From the NCBI GenBank assembly GCA_903876715.1, contig CAIRBF010000289.1:1-64000 (forward strand): a stretch of DNA of 64,000 nucleotides. The letters run 5' to 3'. The stretch comes from an uncultured beta proteobacterium. GTDB lineage: Bacteria; Pseudomonadota; Gammaproteobacteria; Burkholderiales; Burkholderiaceae_C. Made by a program: the position numbers and the translations under genes. Below the pieces are notes generated by a model. That model made no database searches. It was not told where the DNA came from and worked only from the letters and a program-made list of their open reading frames with translations. This document shows, piece by piece, positions 53,375-63,051 of the stretch (positions within the stretch are counted from its first letter, which is position 1; every line of letters starts with the position of its first letter).

Positions 53375-53477
53375 GTCTCTCCTCTCGGGAATCTCTCTTG
53401 GATGAATGGAAAGGGTGTTCACCAGTGGCGCACGCTCGCGCCCGGACCCTCCCTGGGCCCGGGGCGCGCGCGCCCGG

Positions 53478-56336
53478 TCACTTGGTCAGGACGAAGCCCT
53501 TGAGCTTGCCGAACGCCTGGTCGAGCAGCGCCTTCTGCTGCTCCTGGTGGAGGTGCGAATAGCCGACCGCGGGCGACGCCGACGCCGGGCGTCCGGCGTA
53601 GCCGAGCTTCTGGCCCTCGAGCATGTTCTCGTGGATGTAGTGCTGCACGAAGAACCAGGCTCCCTGGTTCTGCGGTTCGTCCTGACACCACACCACCTCG
53701 ACGGCGTTCGGGAAGCGCTTCATCTCCGTGGCGAAGGCCTTGTGCGGGAAGGGATAGAGCTGCTCCACACGCATCACGGCGACATCCCAGGCCTTCTTCT
53801 CGTCACGCTTTCTGATCAGGTCGTAGGCGACCTTGCCCGAGCACACGATGACGCGCTTGACCTTTTCGCCCTCGACTTCCGTGCGCGTCGGCCCGATGAC
53901 GGTACGGAACTCACCCCTGGTGAACTCGTTCAGGGGCGAGGTCGCGTCCTTGGCTCGAAGCAGCGACTTCGGCGTGAAAATGATCAGCGGCTTTCGGAAC
54001 TGCCGCACCATCTGCCGCCTCAGCAGGTGGAAGATCTGGCTCGCCGAGGTCGGTTGGCAGATTTGCATGTTGTTGTCCGCCGCCAGCTGCATGAAGCGCT
54101 CCAGGCGCGCGGAGCTGTGCTCCGGGCCCTGGCCCTCGTAGCCGTGGGGCAGCATCAGCGTCAGGCCGTTGACCCGACCCCACTTCACCTCGCCCGAAGC
54201 GATGAACTGGTCGATGACGACCTGCGCTCCATTGGCAAAGTCGCCGAACTGCGCTTCCCAGATCGTCAGCGTGTTCGGCTCCGCGCTCGCATAGCCGTAC
54301 TCGAAGCCGAGCACCGCCTCCTCTGACAGGATGGAGTCGATGACAACGAATGGCGCCTGCCCGTCGGCGACGTTCTGCAGCGGGATGTAGGTGCCCTCGT
54401 CGTAGCGCTCACGGTTCTGATCGTGCAGCACCGCATGCCTGTGGACGAAGGTGCCGCGGCCGCAGTCCTCGCCCGACAGGCGCACGGCGTAACCACTGGC
54501 CACGAGCGAGGCGTAGGCCAGGTGCTCGCCCATGCCCCAGTCCACGTTGATCTCGCCCCTGCCCATCGCGGCGCGGTCGGCAATCACCTTTTCGACGAGC
54601 GGGTGGACCTTGAAGCTGCCAGGCACGGTGGTGATTCTCTCGGCCAGGCGCTTGACCTCGGCCAGCGGCAGCGCCGTGTCGGCGGCGTCGGTCCACTTGC
54701 GGCCGAGGAAAGGGGCCCAGTCGACAGCGTACTGGCTCTTGAAGTTCGTCAGCACCGGGTCGACCGTGTGCTTGCCTGCGTCCATGGCGGCGCGGTAGGC
54801 CTTGACCATTTCGTCGGGGCCACCCGCCATCAGTACACCCTGAGCGACAAGCTTGTCGCCATAGAGCTTGCGCGTCCCGGGGTGCTGCGCGATCTTCTTG
54901 TACATCAATGGCTGCGTCAGGCTCGGCGTGTCCTGCTCGTTGTGGCCGAGCTTGCGGAAGCAGACGATGTCAACGACGACGTCCTTCTTGAACTGCTGAC
55001 GGTAGTCCATCGCCCACTGCGTGCACAGGACCACGGCCTCGGGGTCGTCGCCGTTGACGTGCAACACCGGGGCCTCGATCATCTTGACGACATCGCTGCA
55101 ATACAGCGTCGATCGCGAATCGCGCGGGTCGCTCGTCGTGAAGCCGATCTGGTTATTGATGACGAGATGGACCGTTCCACCGGTGTAATAACCGCGTGTC
55201 TCGGCGAGCGCGAGTGTCTCCATCACCACGCCCTGCCCAGCAAAAGCCGCGTCGCCGTGCACCAGCACGGGCAGCACCTGAGAGCCGGCCTTGTCACCGC
55301 GGCGCTCCATACGTGCCTTGACCGAGCCCTCGACCACGGGATTGACGATCTCCAGATGCGACGGGTTGAAGGCCAGACTCAGGTGCACAGGCCCGCCAGC
55401 AGTGCTGATGTCGCTGGAGAAGCCCTGGTGGTACTTCACGTCACCGGCGGGCAGGTTCTCGGGGGCCGTATGGTCGAACTCGGCGAACAGGTCGCGCGGC
55501 ATCTTGCCCAGCGTGTTGACGAGCACGTTCAGGCGCCCGCGGTGCGCCATCCCGATGACCATCTCCTGCACGCCGTGGGCGCCTGCGCGCTGAACGACCT
55601 CGTCCATCGACGCGATAAAGCTCTCGCCGCCCTCGAGCGAGAAGCGCTTCTGGCCGACGTACTTGGTGTGCAGATACCGCTCCAGGCCCTCGGCCGCGGT
55701 CAGTCGGTCGAGGATATGGCGCTTTTCGTCGGCACTGAACGCCGGCTTGCTGCGCACGCTCTCGAGCCGCTGCTGCCACCACCGCTTCTCGGTCGGATCG
55801 GTGATGTGCATGAACTCGGCGCCGATGGTGCCGCAGTAGGTGTCCCTCAAGGCCTGCACGATCTCGCGCAAGGTCATGTGCTCGGCCTTGCTGAAGTAGG
55901 TGTTCGCAGCCGAGAACGTGATGTCCATGTCGCTCTCGGACAGGTCGTAGAACGCCGGTTCGAGCTCAGGGATCTTCGGGCGCTCAGTGCGCTTCAGGGG
56001 GTCGAGATCGGCCCAGCGCGACCCCAGGAAGCGATAGGCGGCAATCAAGCTCTGGACATGCACCTGCTTGCGCGCCACCGCGAGATCGGCCTCGCTGGCC
56101 TTGAGGGCGAAGGCGTTCGACTTGGCCCGCTGCGCAAAGGATTCCACGACCGGCGCATGCGCCACGTCACGATTCTCGCTGCCATCGACAGCAGGCACGT
56201 GCTGCAGGCGATCGAAGTACTCGCGCCAGTTGTCCGGCACGCTGCCCGGGTTGTCGAGATAGGCCTCGTACAACTCCTCGACATACGGTGCATTGCCTCC
56301 AAAAAGATAGGAGTTGCCCCTGTATTGCTGCATCAT
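53478..56336 (-). CDS. sucA: 2-oxoglutarate dehydrogenase E1 component
   Basis: The thiamine-diphosphate-dependent E1 decarboxylates 2-oxoglutarate in the TCA cycle. The 952 residues contain the N-terminal [57 protein letters not shown], the ThDP/Mg block [20 protein letters not shown], and the C-terminal [16 protein letters not shown]. Start ATG 56336 has an AGGTGAG site 7 bases upstream; an ATG directly after it is an alternative. It heads the sucA-odhB-lpd set and is preceded by a structured leader. Confidence 0.97.
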   Translation of the reverse strand: MMQQYRGNSYLFGGNAPYVEELYEAYLDNPGSVPDNWREYFDRLQHVPAVDGSENRDVAHAPVVESFAQRAKSNAFALKASEADLAVARKQVHVQSLIAAYRFLGSRWADLDPLKRTERPKIPELEPAFYDLSESDMDITFSAANTYFSKAEHMTLREIVQALRDTYCGTIGAEFMHITDPTEKRWWQQRLESVRSKPAFSADEKRHILDRLTAAEGLERYLHTKYVGQKRFSLEGGESFIASMDEVVQRAGAHGVQEMVIGMAHRGRLNVLVNTLGKMPRDLFAEFDHTAPENLPAGDVKYHQGFSSDISTAGGPVHLSLAFNPSHLEIVNPVVEGSVKARMERRGDKAGSQVLPVLVHGDAAFAGQGVVMETLALAETRGYYTGGTVHLVINNQIGFTTSDPRDSRSTLYCSDVVKMIEAPVLHVNGDDPEAVVLCTQWAMDYRQQFKKDVVVDIVCFRKLGHNEQDTPSLTQPLMYKKIAQHPGTRKLYGDKLVAQGVLMAGGPDEMVKAYRAAMDAGKHTVDPVLTNFKSQYAVDWAPFLGRKWTDAADTALPLAEVKRLAERITTVPGSFKVHPLVEKVIADRAAMGRGEINVDWGMGEHLAYASLVASGYAVRLSGEDCGRGTFVHRHAVLHDQNRERYDEGTYIPLQNVADGQAPFVVIDSILSEEAVLGFEYGYASAEPNTLTIWEAQFGDFANGAQVVIDQFIASGEVKWGRVNGLTLMLPHGYEGQGPEHSSARLERFMQLAADNNMQICQPTSASQIFHLLRRQMVRQFRKPLIIFTPKSLLRAKDATSPLNEFTRGEFRTVIGPTRTEVEGEKVKRVIVCSGKVAYDLIRKRDEKKAWDVAVMRVEQLYPFPHKAFATEMKRFPNAVEVVWCQDEPQNQGAWFFVQHYIHENMLEGQKLGYAGRPASASPAVGYSHLHQEQQKALLDQAFGKLKGFVLTK

Positions 56337-56450
56337 GTCTCGCTCACCTCTCACGCCGGTTTCCGGCGCTCCGATGGGTTGATGAACCTTCCGCGCCCCC
56401 GGCTGCGCCGGGTGGCGGATTGCGATCCGCCGCCTGACGCTTGCGCGTCA
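56337..56450 (-). promoter_or_regulatory. structured sucA leader, consistent with the sucA RNA motif
   Basis: Four perfect hairpins lie in tandem just upstream of sucA. Read in the transcript, they are 56450-56435 (6-bp stem, GCAA loop of the GNRA class), 56431-56414 (7-bp stem, 4-base loop), 56412-56398 (6-bp stem, GCA loop) and 56368-56354 (6-bp stem, AAA loop). The last ends five bases before the ribosome binding site at 56343-56349. A conserved sucA RNA motif is known from comparative genomics in Burkholderiales, always in this position, and proposed as a cis-regulator. I matched by location and structure, not by covariance model. Confidence 0.6.
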
Positions 56451-56801
56451 AGCCGACGTCGGCAAAGACTGCCCGAATTCCACGCAGGACTTTAGCATCC
56501 GACCTGCCCAAGTGCTCCTGACGCAAGGATTGGAACTCATCAATGTCCGCAGTTTCCTGACAAGGAATGCGTGGCGGAATGAGCTTGCGCGAGACGTCGC
56601 CGCGCGCGAGCAAACAGACGGCCACGGGTTGGACCAAGGGTGAACTCGATCGCAGGCCCGGGTGCACATCGGCCGCCGGTGACGGCGGTGCACTCCCGAC
56701 ACTGAAGCCCGAGGCTGCGCCGGGGTTTCGGGCTTTCCCCATGCACTGGACGCGGCCGGGGGCCTAGCATTAGCGCTTGGCCGATTTACCAGGAGTTCCC
56801 G
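56451..56801. other. intergenic region between sucA leader and solute-binding protein, with two hairpins
   Basis: No gene is recognised in these 351 bp. Reading the plus strand, GTGCAC pairs with GTGCAC (56662-56667 with 56688-56693) around an inner CGCCG/CGGCG stem with a GTGA loop. A second 8-bp stem (AAGCCCGA/TCGGGCTT, 56705-56712 with 56728-56735) is followed by TCCCC. Both lie within 140 bases of the downstream ATG. They may be leader structure, or the second may be a weak terminator. The minus strand must also carry the sucA promoter here, but no clear boxes were found. Confidence 0.5.
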
Positions 56802-58376
56802 ATGAAGCTCAATGCCTTGATGGCGTCCATCGCTGTCGCCTTCGCTCTCGCCGCAGCACCCACCCAGGCGCAGACGCTGCGCTGGGCCGCCCAGAACGAC
56901 ATCCTGACGCTGGACCCCCACTCGCAGAACCACGCGACGACGAACGCAATCTTGATGCACGCCTACGAAGGCCTGACCCGGTACAACGCGAAGTACGAGG
57001 TCGAGCCAGCGCTGGCTACGAAATGGACCTACCTCTCCCCCACCCAGGTCCGCTTCGAACTGCGCCGCGGCGTGAAGTTCCATGACGGCACACCCTTAAC
57101 CTCCGACGACGTGATCTTCTCGTTCGATCGCATCCGCCAGCCCAACGGCACCATGGGCATCTACGTCACGGGTATCAGCGAAATCCGCAAGATCGACGAT
57201 CACACGATCGACATGATCATGAGCGCGCCGAACCCGCTCCTGCTGCGGAACATCATTGATTTCCGGATCATGAGCAAGGCGTGGGCTGCGAAGAACAACA
57301 CGACGAACGTCCAGAACTACAAGGCCAATGAGGAGAACTTCGCCTCGCGCCATGTGATGGGCACCGGCTCCTACAAGATCACGTCGTGGGCGCCGGAGCA
57401 GCGGATCACGATGTCGGTCAATAACGATTGGTGGGACAAGCACCAGGGCAATGTCAAGGAGGTCATCTACACGCCGATCAAGAGCGATCCAACGCGTGTA
57501 GCCGCCCTGCTTTCTGGTGATGTCGACATGCTGACCGACCTGCCTACGCAGGATATCGCGCGCCTGCGCGCCAACAACCGACTGCAGGTGGTCGATGGCC
57601 CGGAGGTGCGCACGATCTACCTCGCCCCGGACATGGGCAGCGCGGAACTCAAGCACAGCAACATCAAGGGCAAGAACCCCTTCGCCGACAAGCGCGTCCG
57701 TCAGGCCCTGTCGATGGCCATCGACCGCGAGGCGATCAAGCGCAACATCATGCGCGGGCTTTCGATCCCTGCAGGCGTCATGGTCGCCCCGGGTGTGAAC
57801 GGGCACACGCCCGAACTCGACACACCGGTGAAGGCAGATGCCGAGGGCGCAAAGAAACTGCTGTCCGAAGCGGGCTACCCGAACGGCTTCGAAGTCCGCC
57901 TGAACTGCCCGAACAATCGTTATGTCAACGATGAGGAGATCTGCCAGGCGGTCGTGGCGATGTGGGCTCGCGTCGGCGTCAAGGCGACGCTCGCGGCCGA
58001 GAACATGGCCACCTTCATCCAGAAGGTGCAGAACTTCGACAGCTCGATCTACCTCCTCGGCTGGGGTGTGGCAACCTACGATGCGCAGTACACGCTGCAG
58101 TCGCTGGTACGCTCACGCACCACGGGTGCCGACGGCAACTTCAACTTCAGCAAGACGAGCGATGCCACGGTCGACAGGCTTGTCGACGCGATGAAGACCG
58201 AGACCGACACCACCAAGCGCAACCAGATGATCCGTGACGCGCTGGTTCGTACCCGCGATGAAGCACTGCTCATCCCGCTGCACCACCAAGTGCGTCCGTG
58301 GGCGATGAAGCAAGGGGTGACGACGCTCCACCGCTCGGATGATCGGCCCGAGGCTCGTTTCACCTCCATCCGCTGA
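56802..58376 (+). CDS. ABC transporter substrate-binding protein, peptide/nickel family 5
   Basis: A periplasmic binding protein of 524 residues with a Sec signal peptide (about 1-23, ending TQAQ). The family 5 pattern follows: LRWAAQNDILTLDPHSQN, the signature RFELRRGVKFHDGTPLTSDDV, and PFADKRVRQALSMAIDREAI. Such proteins bind oligopeptides, dipeptides, opines or glutathione; the ligand cannot be read. No permease or ATPase gene lies beside it, so it is an orphan that must use a transporter encoded elsewhere. A good AGGAG site precedes ATG 56802. Confidence 0.92.
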   Translation: MKLNALMASIAVAFALAAAPTQAQTLRWAAQNDILTLDPHSQNHATTNAILMHAYEGLTRYNAKYEVEPALATKWTYLSPTQVRFELRRGVKFHDGTPLTSDDVIFSFDRIRQPNGTMGIYVTGISEIRKIDDHTIDMIMSAPNPLLLRNIIDFRIMSKAWAAKNNTTNVQNYKANEENFASRHVMGTGSYKITSWAPEQRITMSVNNDWWDKHQGNVKEVIYTPIKSDPTRVAALLSGDVDMLTDLPTQDIARLRANNRLQVVDGPEVRTIYLAPDMGSAELKHSNIKGKNPFADKRVRQALSMAIDREAIKRNIMRGLSIPAGVMVAPGVNGHTPELDTPVKADAEGAKKLLSEAGYPNGFEVRLNCPNNRYVNDEEICQAVVAMWARVGVKATLAAENMATFIQKVQNFDSSIYLLGWGVATYDAQYTLQSLVRSRTTGADGNFNFSKTSDATVDRLVDAMKTETDTTKRNQMIRDALVRTRDEALLIPLHHQVRPWAMKQGVTTLHRSDDRPEARFTSIR

Positions 58377-58422
58377 GTCCAATCATCCCGATCAGTGACG
58401 GGGCTCACCGCCCCGCTCGATG

Positions 58423-58448
58423 AAAAAAGGGGCCCCTCGGGGCCCCTT
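58423..58448 (-). terminator. bidirectional intrinsic terminator
   Basis: A perfect 10-bp stem (AAGGGGCCCC with GGGGCCCCTT) closes a 2-base loop (probably opening to a larger loop in RNA) and is followed on the minus strand by a U6 run. It lies 50 bp after the nitronate monooxygenase stop and also 45 bp after the solute-binding protein stop, where the plus strand lacks a U run. A smaller stem (CGGGGC/GCCCCG, 58399-58415) is next to it. Confidence 0.8.
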
Positions 58449-58499
58449 GCGCTTTCCAGGTCTGGCAGTGACGGAGCACCCGTCACCACGCCGCGACAT

Positions 58500-59450
58500 T
58501 CAAAGCGACAAACGCTTGCGCGCCAGCGCGTACTCCCGCTGCATCCGCGCAACCATCTCGGCAGCCGGCACCACGGCCTTGACGGCACCGATGCCCTGCC
58601 CACAGCCCCAGATGTCCTTCCACGCCTTGGTGGCGCCACCGGCGAAGTTCATCTTGCTCGGGTCGCTCACCGGAAGGTTGTCAGGATCGAGTCCGGCATT
58701 GCGGATAGAGGGCTTCAGATAGTTGCCGTGGACACCGGTGAACAGGTTGGAGTAGACGATGTCATCGCTCGTGCTGGCGACGATGCACTGCTTGTACGCC
58801 TCGGCGGCGCGCGCCTCTTCTGTGGCGATGAAGGCCGAGCCAATGTACGCCAGGTCCGCCCCCATCGCCTGCGCCGCGAGCACCGCATCGCCGGTGGCGA
58901 TCGAGCCGCTAAGGGCCAAGGGGCCATTGAACCACTCGCGGATCTCCTGCACCAACGCGAACGGGCTCTTGACACCCGCATGCCCACCCGCGCCAGCGGC
59001 CACGGCAATCAGGCCGTCCGCACCCTTGTCGATGGCCTTGTGCGCGAAGGTGTTGTCGATGATGTCGTGCAGGACGATGCCGCCCCAACCATGCACGGCC
59101 TGGTTGATCTCAGGCCGGGCGCCGAGTGATGTGATGACGATGGGCACGCGGTACTTCGCGCACACCATCATGTCGTGCTCGAGCCGATCGTTGGTCTTGT
59201 GCACGATCTGGTTGATCGCATACGGCGCAGCAGGCTGCTCAGGGTGGGCTCGGTCCCAGGCAGCGAGCGTCTCGGTGACCTCGGCCAGCCACTCGTCGAG
59301 TTGTGAAGCTGGACGCGCGTTCAACGCAGGCATAGAGCCGACGATGCCCGCCTGGCATTGGGCAATGACGAGCTTCGGATTGCTGATGATGAACAAGGGC
59401 GAGCCGATGACCGGCAGGCGCAGCTTGTCGAACAAAGGGGACAGGCTCAT
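58500..59450 (-). CDS. nitronate monooxygenase (2-nitropropane dioxygenase family)
   Basis: An FMN-dependent TIM-barrel enzyme of 316 residues. The N-terminal LRLPVIGSPLFIISNPKLV, the flavin-phosphate region GADGLIAVAAGAGGHAGV with the conserved His, and ALSGSIATGDAVLAAQAMGA are typical. Family members oxidise alkyl nitronates or act as enoyl reductases. The operon position after an acyl-CoA dehydrogenase suggests a role in acyl-CoA or nitro-acid metabolism, which is inference. Its ATG shares one base with the upstream stop (TGATG). Confidence 0.9.
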   Translation of the reverse strand: MSLSPLFDKLRLPVIGSPLFIISNPKLVIAQCQAGIVGSMPALNARPASQLDEWLAEVTETLAAWDRAHPEQPAAPYAINQIVHKTNDRLEHDMMVCAKYRVPIVITSLGARPEINQAVHGWGGIVLHDIIDNTFAHKAIDKGADGLIAVAAGAGGHAGVKSPFALVQEIREWFNGPLALSGSIATGDAVLAAQAMGADLAYIGSAFIATEEARAAEAYKQCIVASTSDDIVYSNLFTGVHGNYLKPSIRNAGLDPDNLPVSDPSKMNFAGGATKAWKDIWGCGQGIGAVKAVVPAAEMVARMQREYALARKRLSL

Positions 59451-61225
59451 CAGAAGGCCTCCAATGCCATCGCAGTCACCGCCTCGGCACCCTCACAGAT
59501 GCTGTCCCGCAGCGCAGGAGCGCGGTTGAGGATGTGATCACCGTAGAACCGGGCCGTCACGATCTTGGCCCGCATGAATCCAGGGTCCTCGCCCGCCGCG
59601 AGGCGCTCCTCCGCGATGAGCAGCGCGCGCGCCATCTGCCAGCCCGCCATCACCGTTCCCGCAAGCATCAAGTACGGCACACTGCCCGCGAACACGGCAT
59701 TCGGGGCGGCTTTGGTCTGACCGGCGACGAAGCGCACGGCGTCTTCGAAGGCTTCGCGTGCGGAGCCCAAGCGCCGCGCCATGGCATGGCATGCCACACT
59801 GTGTCGGGCCTGCAGATCGGCTTCGGTCTGTGCGATGCGCGCAGCAAGCGCCAACGCAGCGCGCCCACCGTCCCGCGCCGTCTTGCGTCCGACCAGATCG
59901 TTGGCCTGGATCGCCGTAGTGCCTTCGTAGATGGACAGGATCTTCGCGTCGCGAAGATACTGGGCTGCGCCGGTTTCCTCGATGAAGCCCATTCCGCCAT
60001 GCACCTGCACACCCAGGCTTGCGACTTCCAGACTCATCTCGGTGGACAGGCCCTTGACCAGCGGCACCATGAACTCGTAGAAGGCCTGATTCTCCTGGCG
60101 TACAGACGCGTCCGGATGGGCATGCGCCGCGTCATAGGCAGAGGCCGCGGCCATTGCCAGCGCGCGGCAAGCCTCGGTATGGGCGCGCATGGTCATCAGC
60201 ATGCGGCGAACGTCGGGGTGGTGGATGATGGGCGCAGCGGCGGGCAACGAGCCGTCCACCGGCCGGCTCTGCACTCGGTCACGGGCGTACTGCACCGCCT
60301 TCTGATATGAGCGCTCGGCCAGTGCGATTCCCTGCACACCCACGGCAAAGCGAGCAGCGTTCATCATCACGAACATGTACTCGAGACCACGGTTCTCCTG
60401 ACCGACGAGGTAGGCGGTCGCTCCGCCGCAGTCCCCATACTGCAGCACCGCCGTCGGACTGGCCTTGATGCCTAGCTTGTGCTCGATGCTGACGCAGCGC
60501 ACGTCGTTGCGCGTGCCGTCAGCCAACACCTTGGGGCATATGAACAGCGAGATCCCCTTGACACCCTCCGGCGCACCGCTCACACGCGCCAGCACGAGGT
60601 GGACGATGTTGTCCGCCATGTCGTGCTCACCATAGGTGATGTAGATCTTGGTGCCGACGAGCTTGTAGCTGCCATCGGCCTGTGGCTCCGCGCGCGTGCG
60701 CACGAGGGACAGGTCGCTGCCGGCTTGCGGCTCGGTCAGGTTCATGGTGCCGGTCCAGCGGCCCTCGATCATCGGTGGCAAGTAGGCCGCCTGCTGCTCA
60801 GGCGAACCGGCGGTCAGCAAGGCCTCGATGGCCCCGTCGGTCAGCAGCGGGCACAACGCGAAGCTCAGGTTCGCGCTGTTCACCATCTCGATGCAGGCCG
60901 TGTGGATCAGCTTGGACAGACCCTGGCCGCCGAACTCGAGTGGGTGGTGCAGGCCCTGCCAACCACCCTCAACGAACTGGCGGAACGCCTGCCTGAACCC
61001 GGGCGTGGTGCGCACCTCGCCGTCGATCCACGCCGAGGGCTGACGGTCGCCCTCCCAGTTAAGAGGAGCAACGACCGACTCATTGAACCTCGCGCACTCC
61101 TCGAGCACCGCCGCCGCGGTGTCGAACCCCGCTTCCTCGTGGCCAGGCAACGCGGCCACTGCCTCGATGCCTGCCAGTTCCTTCATCACGAACAGCATGT
61201 CCTTGATGGGAGCACGATAGGTCAT
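59450..61225 (-). CDS. acyl-CoA dehydrogenase (long form with C-terminal extension)
   Basis: A 591-residue FAD enzyme of the long acyl-CoA dehydrogenase group that includes DmdC-like 3-methylmercaptopropionyl-CoA dehydrogenases. FAD-site segments MNLTEPQAGSDLSLVRT and KIYITYGEHDMADNIVH are in the middle domain; the C-terminal helical domain has GMGFIEETGAAQYLRDAKIL and IYEGTTAIQANDLVGRK, followed by an extra 130 residues. It oxidises acyl-CoA at C2-C3 and would pass electrons to the ETF encoded just upstream. The chain-length preference is unknown. ATG 61225 is preferred to GTG 61231. Confidence 0.92.
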   Translation of the reverse strand: MTYRAPIKDMLFVMKELAGIEAVAALPGHEEAGFDTAAAVLEECARFNESVVAPLNWEGDRQPSAWIDGEVRTTPGFRQAFRQFVEGGWQGLHHPLEFGGQGLSKLIHTACIEMVNSANLSFALCPLLTDGAIEALLTAGSPEQQAAYLPPMIEGRWTGTMNLTEPQAGSDLSLVRTRAEPQADGSYKLVGTKIYITYGEHDMADNIVHLVLARVSGAPEGVKGISLFICPKVLADGTRNDVRCVSIEHKLGIKASPTAVLQYGDCGGATAYLVGQENRGLEYMFVMMNAARFAVGVQGIALAERSYQKAVQYARDRVQSRPVDGSLPAAAPIIHHPDVRRMLMTMRAHTEACRALAMAAASAYDAAHAHPDASVRQENQAFYEFMVPLVKGLSTEMSLEVASLGVQVHGGMGFIEETGAAQYLRDAKILSIYEGTTAIQANDLVGRKTARDGGRAALALAARIAQTEADLQARHSVACHAMARRLGSAREAFEDAVRFVAGQTKAAPNAVFAGSVPYLMLAGTVMAGWQMARALLIAEERLAAGEDPGFMRAKIVTARFYGDHILNRAPALRDSICEGAEAVTAMALEAF

Positions 61226-61310
61226 GGTCACGATTCCTGCGGCCGCATCGGGCCGTCGGTGGAGGGGGACAAGAACAGGGCCGGGCTACGCAGCCAAGCC
61301 CTGGGTAGTC

Positions 61311-62243
61311 TCATAGACTGGAGACGAGCTCCGGAACAGCAGCGAACAAGTCTGCCTCGAGCCCGTAGTCGGCCACGCTGAAAATGGGCGCCTCGGCATC
61401 CTTGTTGATCGCGACGATCACCTTGCTGTCCTTCATGCCAGCCAGATGCTGGATCGCGCCGCTGATGCCGCAGGCCACGTAAAGGCTGGGCGCAACGATC
61501 TTGCCCGTCTGCCCGACCTGCCAATCATTGGGGGCATAGCCCGCATCCACGGCCGCGCGACTCGCGCCAAGGGCGGCGCCGAGCTTGTCGGCCAGTGGCG
61601 TCAGCACCTCGGAGAACTTTTCGCTGCTCCCCAGCGCGCGCCCTCCCGAGACAATGATCTTCGCCGAGGTCAACTCCGGACGCTCGAGCTTGGCGATCTC
61701 CGAGCCGACAAAGCTCGAAGTACCCGCGTCAGCCACAGCGGCCACCGCCTCCACTGCGGCTGCGCCACCCGTGACAGCGGCAGCATCGAAGCCGGTGGTG
61801 CGCACGGTGATCACCTTCACCCCGTCTGTGCACTGCACCGTGGCGATCGCGTTGCCGGCGTAGATCGGGCGCTCGAAGGTGTCGGGCGAAACCACCTTGG
61901 TCGCGTCGCTGATCTGCGCCACGTCAAGCAACGCCGCCACCCTCGGGGCGACGTTCTTGCCGCCAGCGGTGGCCGCGAACAACAGGTGGCTGTAGCCGCC
62001 AGCCAAGGCCAGCACCTGCGAGGCCATGTTCTCCGCGAGGCCATGGGCCAGCGCCGGCGAGTCGGCATGCAGCACCTTGGCCACGCCTGCGATTTGCGCC
62101 GCCTGCTGCGCTGCTGCCGAGGCGTTGGCCCCCGCAACCAGCACGTGCACCTCACCGCCGCACTGCAGCGCGGCCGTGACGGTGTTCAGGGTGGCAGCCT
62201 TGATCGATACGTTGTCGTGTTCAGCAATGACGAGTACGCTCAT
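61311..62243 (-). CDS. etfA: electron transfer flavoprotein alpha subunit
   Basis: EtfA binds the redox FAD of the heterodimeric ETF that carries electrons from acyl-CoA dehydrogenases to ETF-quinone oxidoreductase. The 310 residues hold the C-terminal FAD signature [20 protein letters not shown] with [20 protein letters not shown], and [15 protein letters not shown]. It lies 13 bp after etfB and 85 bp before the dehydrogenase. Confidence 0.97.
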   Translation of the reverse strand: MSVLVIAEHDNVSIKAATLNTVTAALQCGGEVHVLVAGANASAAAQQAAQIAGVAKVLHADSPALAHGLAENMASQVLALAGGYSHLLFAATAGGKNVAPRVAALLDVAQISDATKVVSPDTFERPIYAGNAIATVQCTDGVKVITVRTTGFDAAAVTGGAAAVEAVAAVADAGTSSFVGSEIAKLERPELTSAKIIVSGGRALGSSEKFSEVLTPLADKLGAALGASRAAVDAGYAPNDWQVGQTGKIVAPSLYVACGISGAIQHLAGMKDSKVIVAINKDAEAPIFSVADYGLEADLFAAVPELVSSL

Positions 62244-62256
62244 GCTCGGCTTCCTT

Positions 62257-63006
62257 TCAGATCACCTTGGCTTCGTTCTTCAGCTTGGCCACCAGCGTGG
62301 CCACATCGGGCACCTTGACGCCGGCGCCGCGCTTGGGCGGCTCGCTGACCTTGAGCGTACGGATGCGCGGGCTCACGTCAACGCCCAGGTCCGCTGGCTT
62401 CAGCACGTCCAGCGGCTTCTTTTTGGCCTTCATGATGTTCGGTAGCGTGACGTAGCGCGGCTCGTTCAGGCGCAGGTCCGTCGTCACGATGGCGGGCAGC
62501 TTCAGCGCCAGCGTCTCCAGGCCGCCGTCGACCTCACGGGTCACGCGCGCGCTGCCATCAGCCACCTCGACATTGCTCGCGAACGTGGCCTGCGGCAGGC
62601 CGGCGAGGGCCGCCAACATCTGGCCGGTCTGGTTGCAATCATCGTCGATCGCCTGCTTGCCCAGGATCACCAGGCCTGGCTGCTCGCGATCCATCAACGC
62701 CTTCAGCAGCTTGGCCACCGCCAGCGGCTGCAGTTCGTCGGCGCACTCCACAAGGATCGCCCGATCGGCGCCGATGGCCATCGCCGTGCGCAGGGTCTCC
62801 TGGCACTGCGTCACACCGCAGGACACGGCCACGATCTCGCTGGCCACGCCCTTTTCCTTGAGGCGTACCGCCTCCTCGACCGCGATCTCGTCGAACGGGT
62901 TCATGCTCATCTTGACGTTGGCGATGTCCACGCCCGTGCCGTCACTCTTGACGCGCACCTTGACGTTGTAGTCGACCACCCGCTTGACGGGGACCAGCAC
63001 CTTCAT
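62257..63006 (-). CDS. etfB: electron transfer flavoprotein beta subunit
   Basis: EtfB binds AMP and carries the recognition loop that docks acyl-CoA dehydrogenases. The 249 residues show [40 protein letters not shown], the nucleotide-site [20 protein letters not shown], and the ETF-beta signature [20 protein letters not shown]. It is the first gene of the etfB-etfA-dehydrogenase-monooxygenase operon, with a palindromic site 22-37 bases upstream. Confidence 0.97.
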   Translation of the reverse strand: MKVLVPVKRVVDYNVKVRVKSDGTGVDIANVKMSMNPFDEIAVEEAVRLKEKGVASEIVAVSCGVTQCQETLRTAMAIGADRAILVECADELQPLAVAKLLKALMDREQPGLVILGKQAIDDDCNQTGQMLAALAGLPQATFASNVEVADGSARVTREVDGGLETLALKLPAIVTTDLRLNEPRYVTLPNIMKAKKKPLDVLKPADLGVDVSPRIRTLKVSEPPKRGAGVKVPDVATLVAKLKNEAKVI

Positions 63007-63027
63007 GGGGGATTGCTCCTCGGGGAA

Positions 63028-63043
63028 TTGACGTTAACGTAAA
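63028..63043 (-). promoter_or_regulatory. palindromic operator candidate before etfB
   Basis: ACGTTAACGT (63031-63040) is a perfect 10-bp palindrome, flanked by one mismatched base and then TT/AA on each side. It lies only 22-37 bases before the etfB ATG, where a repressor would block transcription or leader extension. Its form recalls operators of regulators of acyl-CoA and branched-chain amino acid catabolism (LiuR/FadP/PsrA types); which regulator applies is not known. Confidence 0.55.
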
Positions 63044-63051
63044 CCCGCATT

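Noticed and set aside
56344-56742. 132-codon minus-strand frame upstream of sucA
   Set aside because: No recognisable family, it runs through the hairpins of the sucA leader, and its start has no ribosome binding site; read as leader and intergenic DNA.
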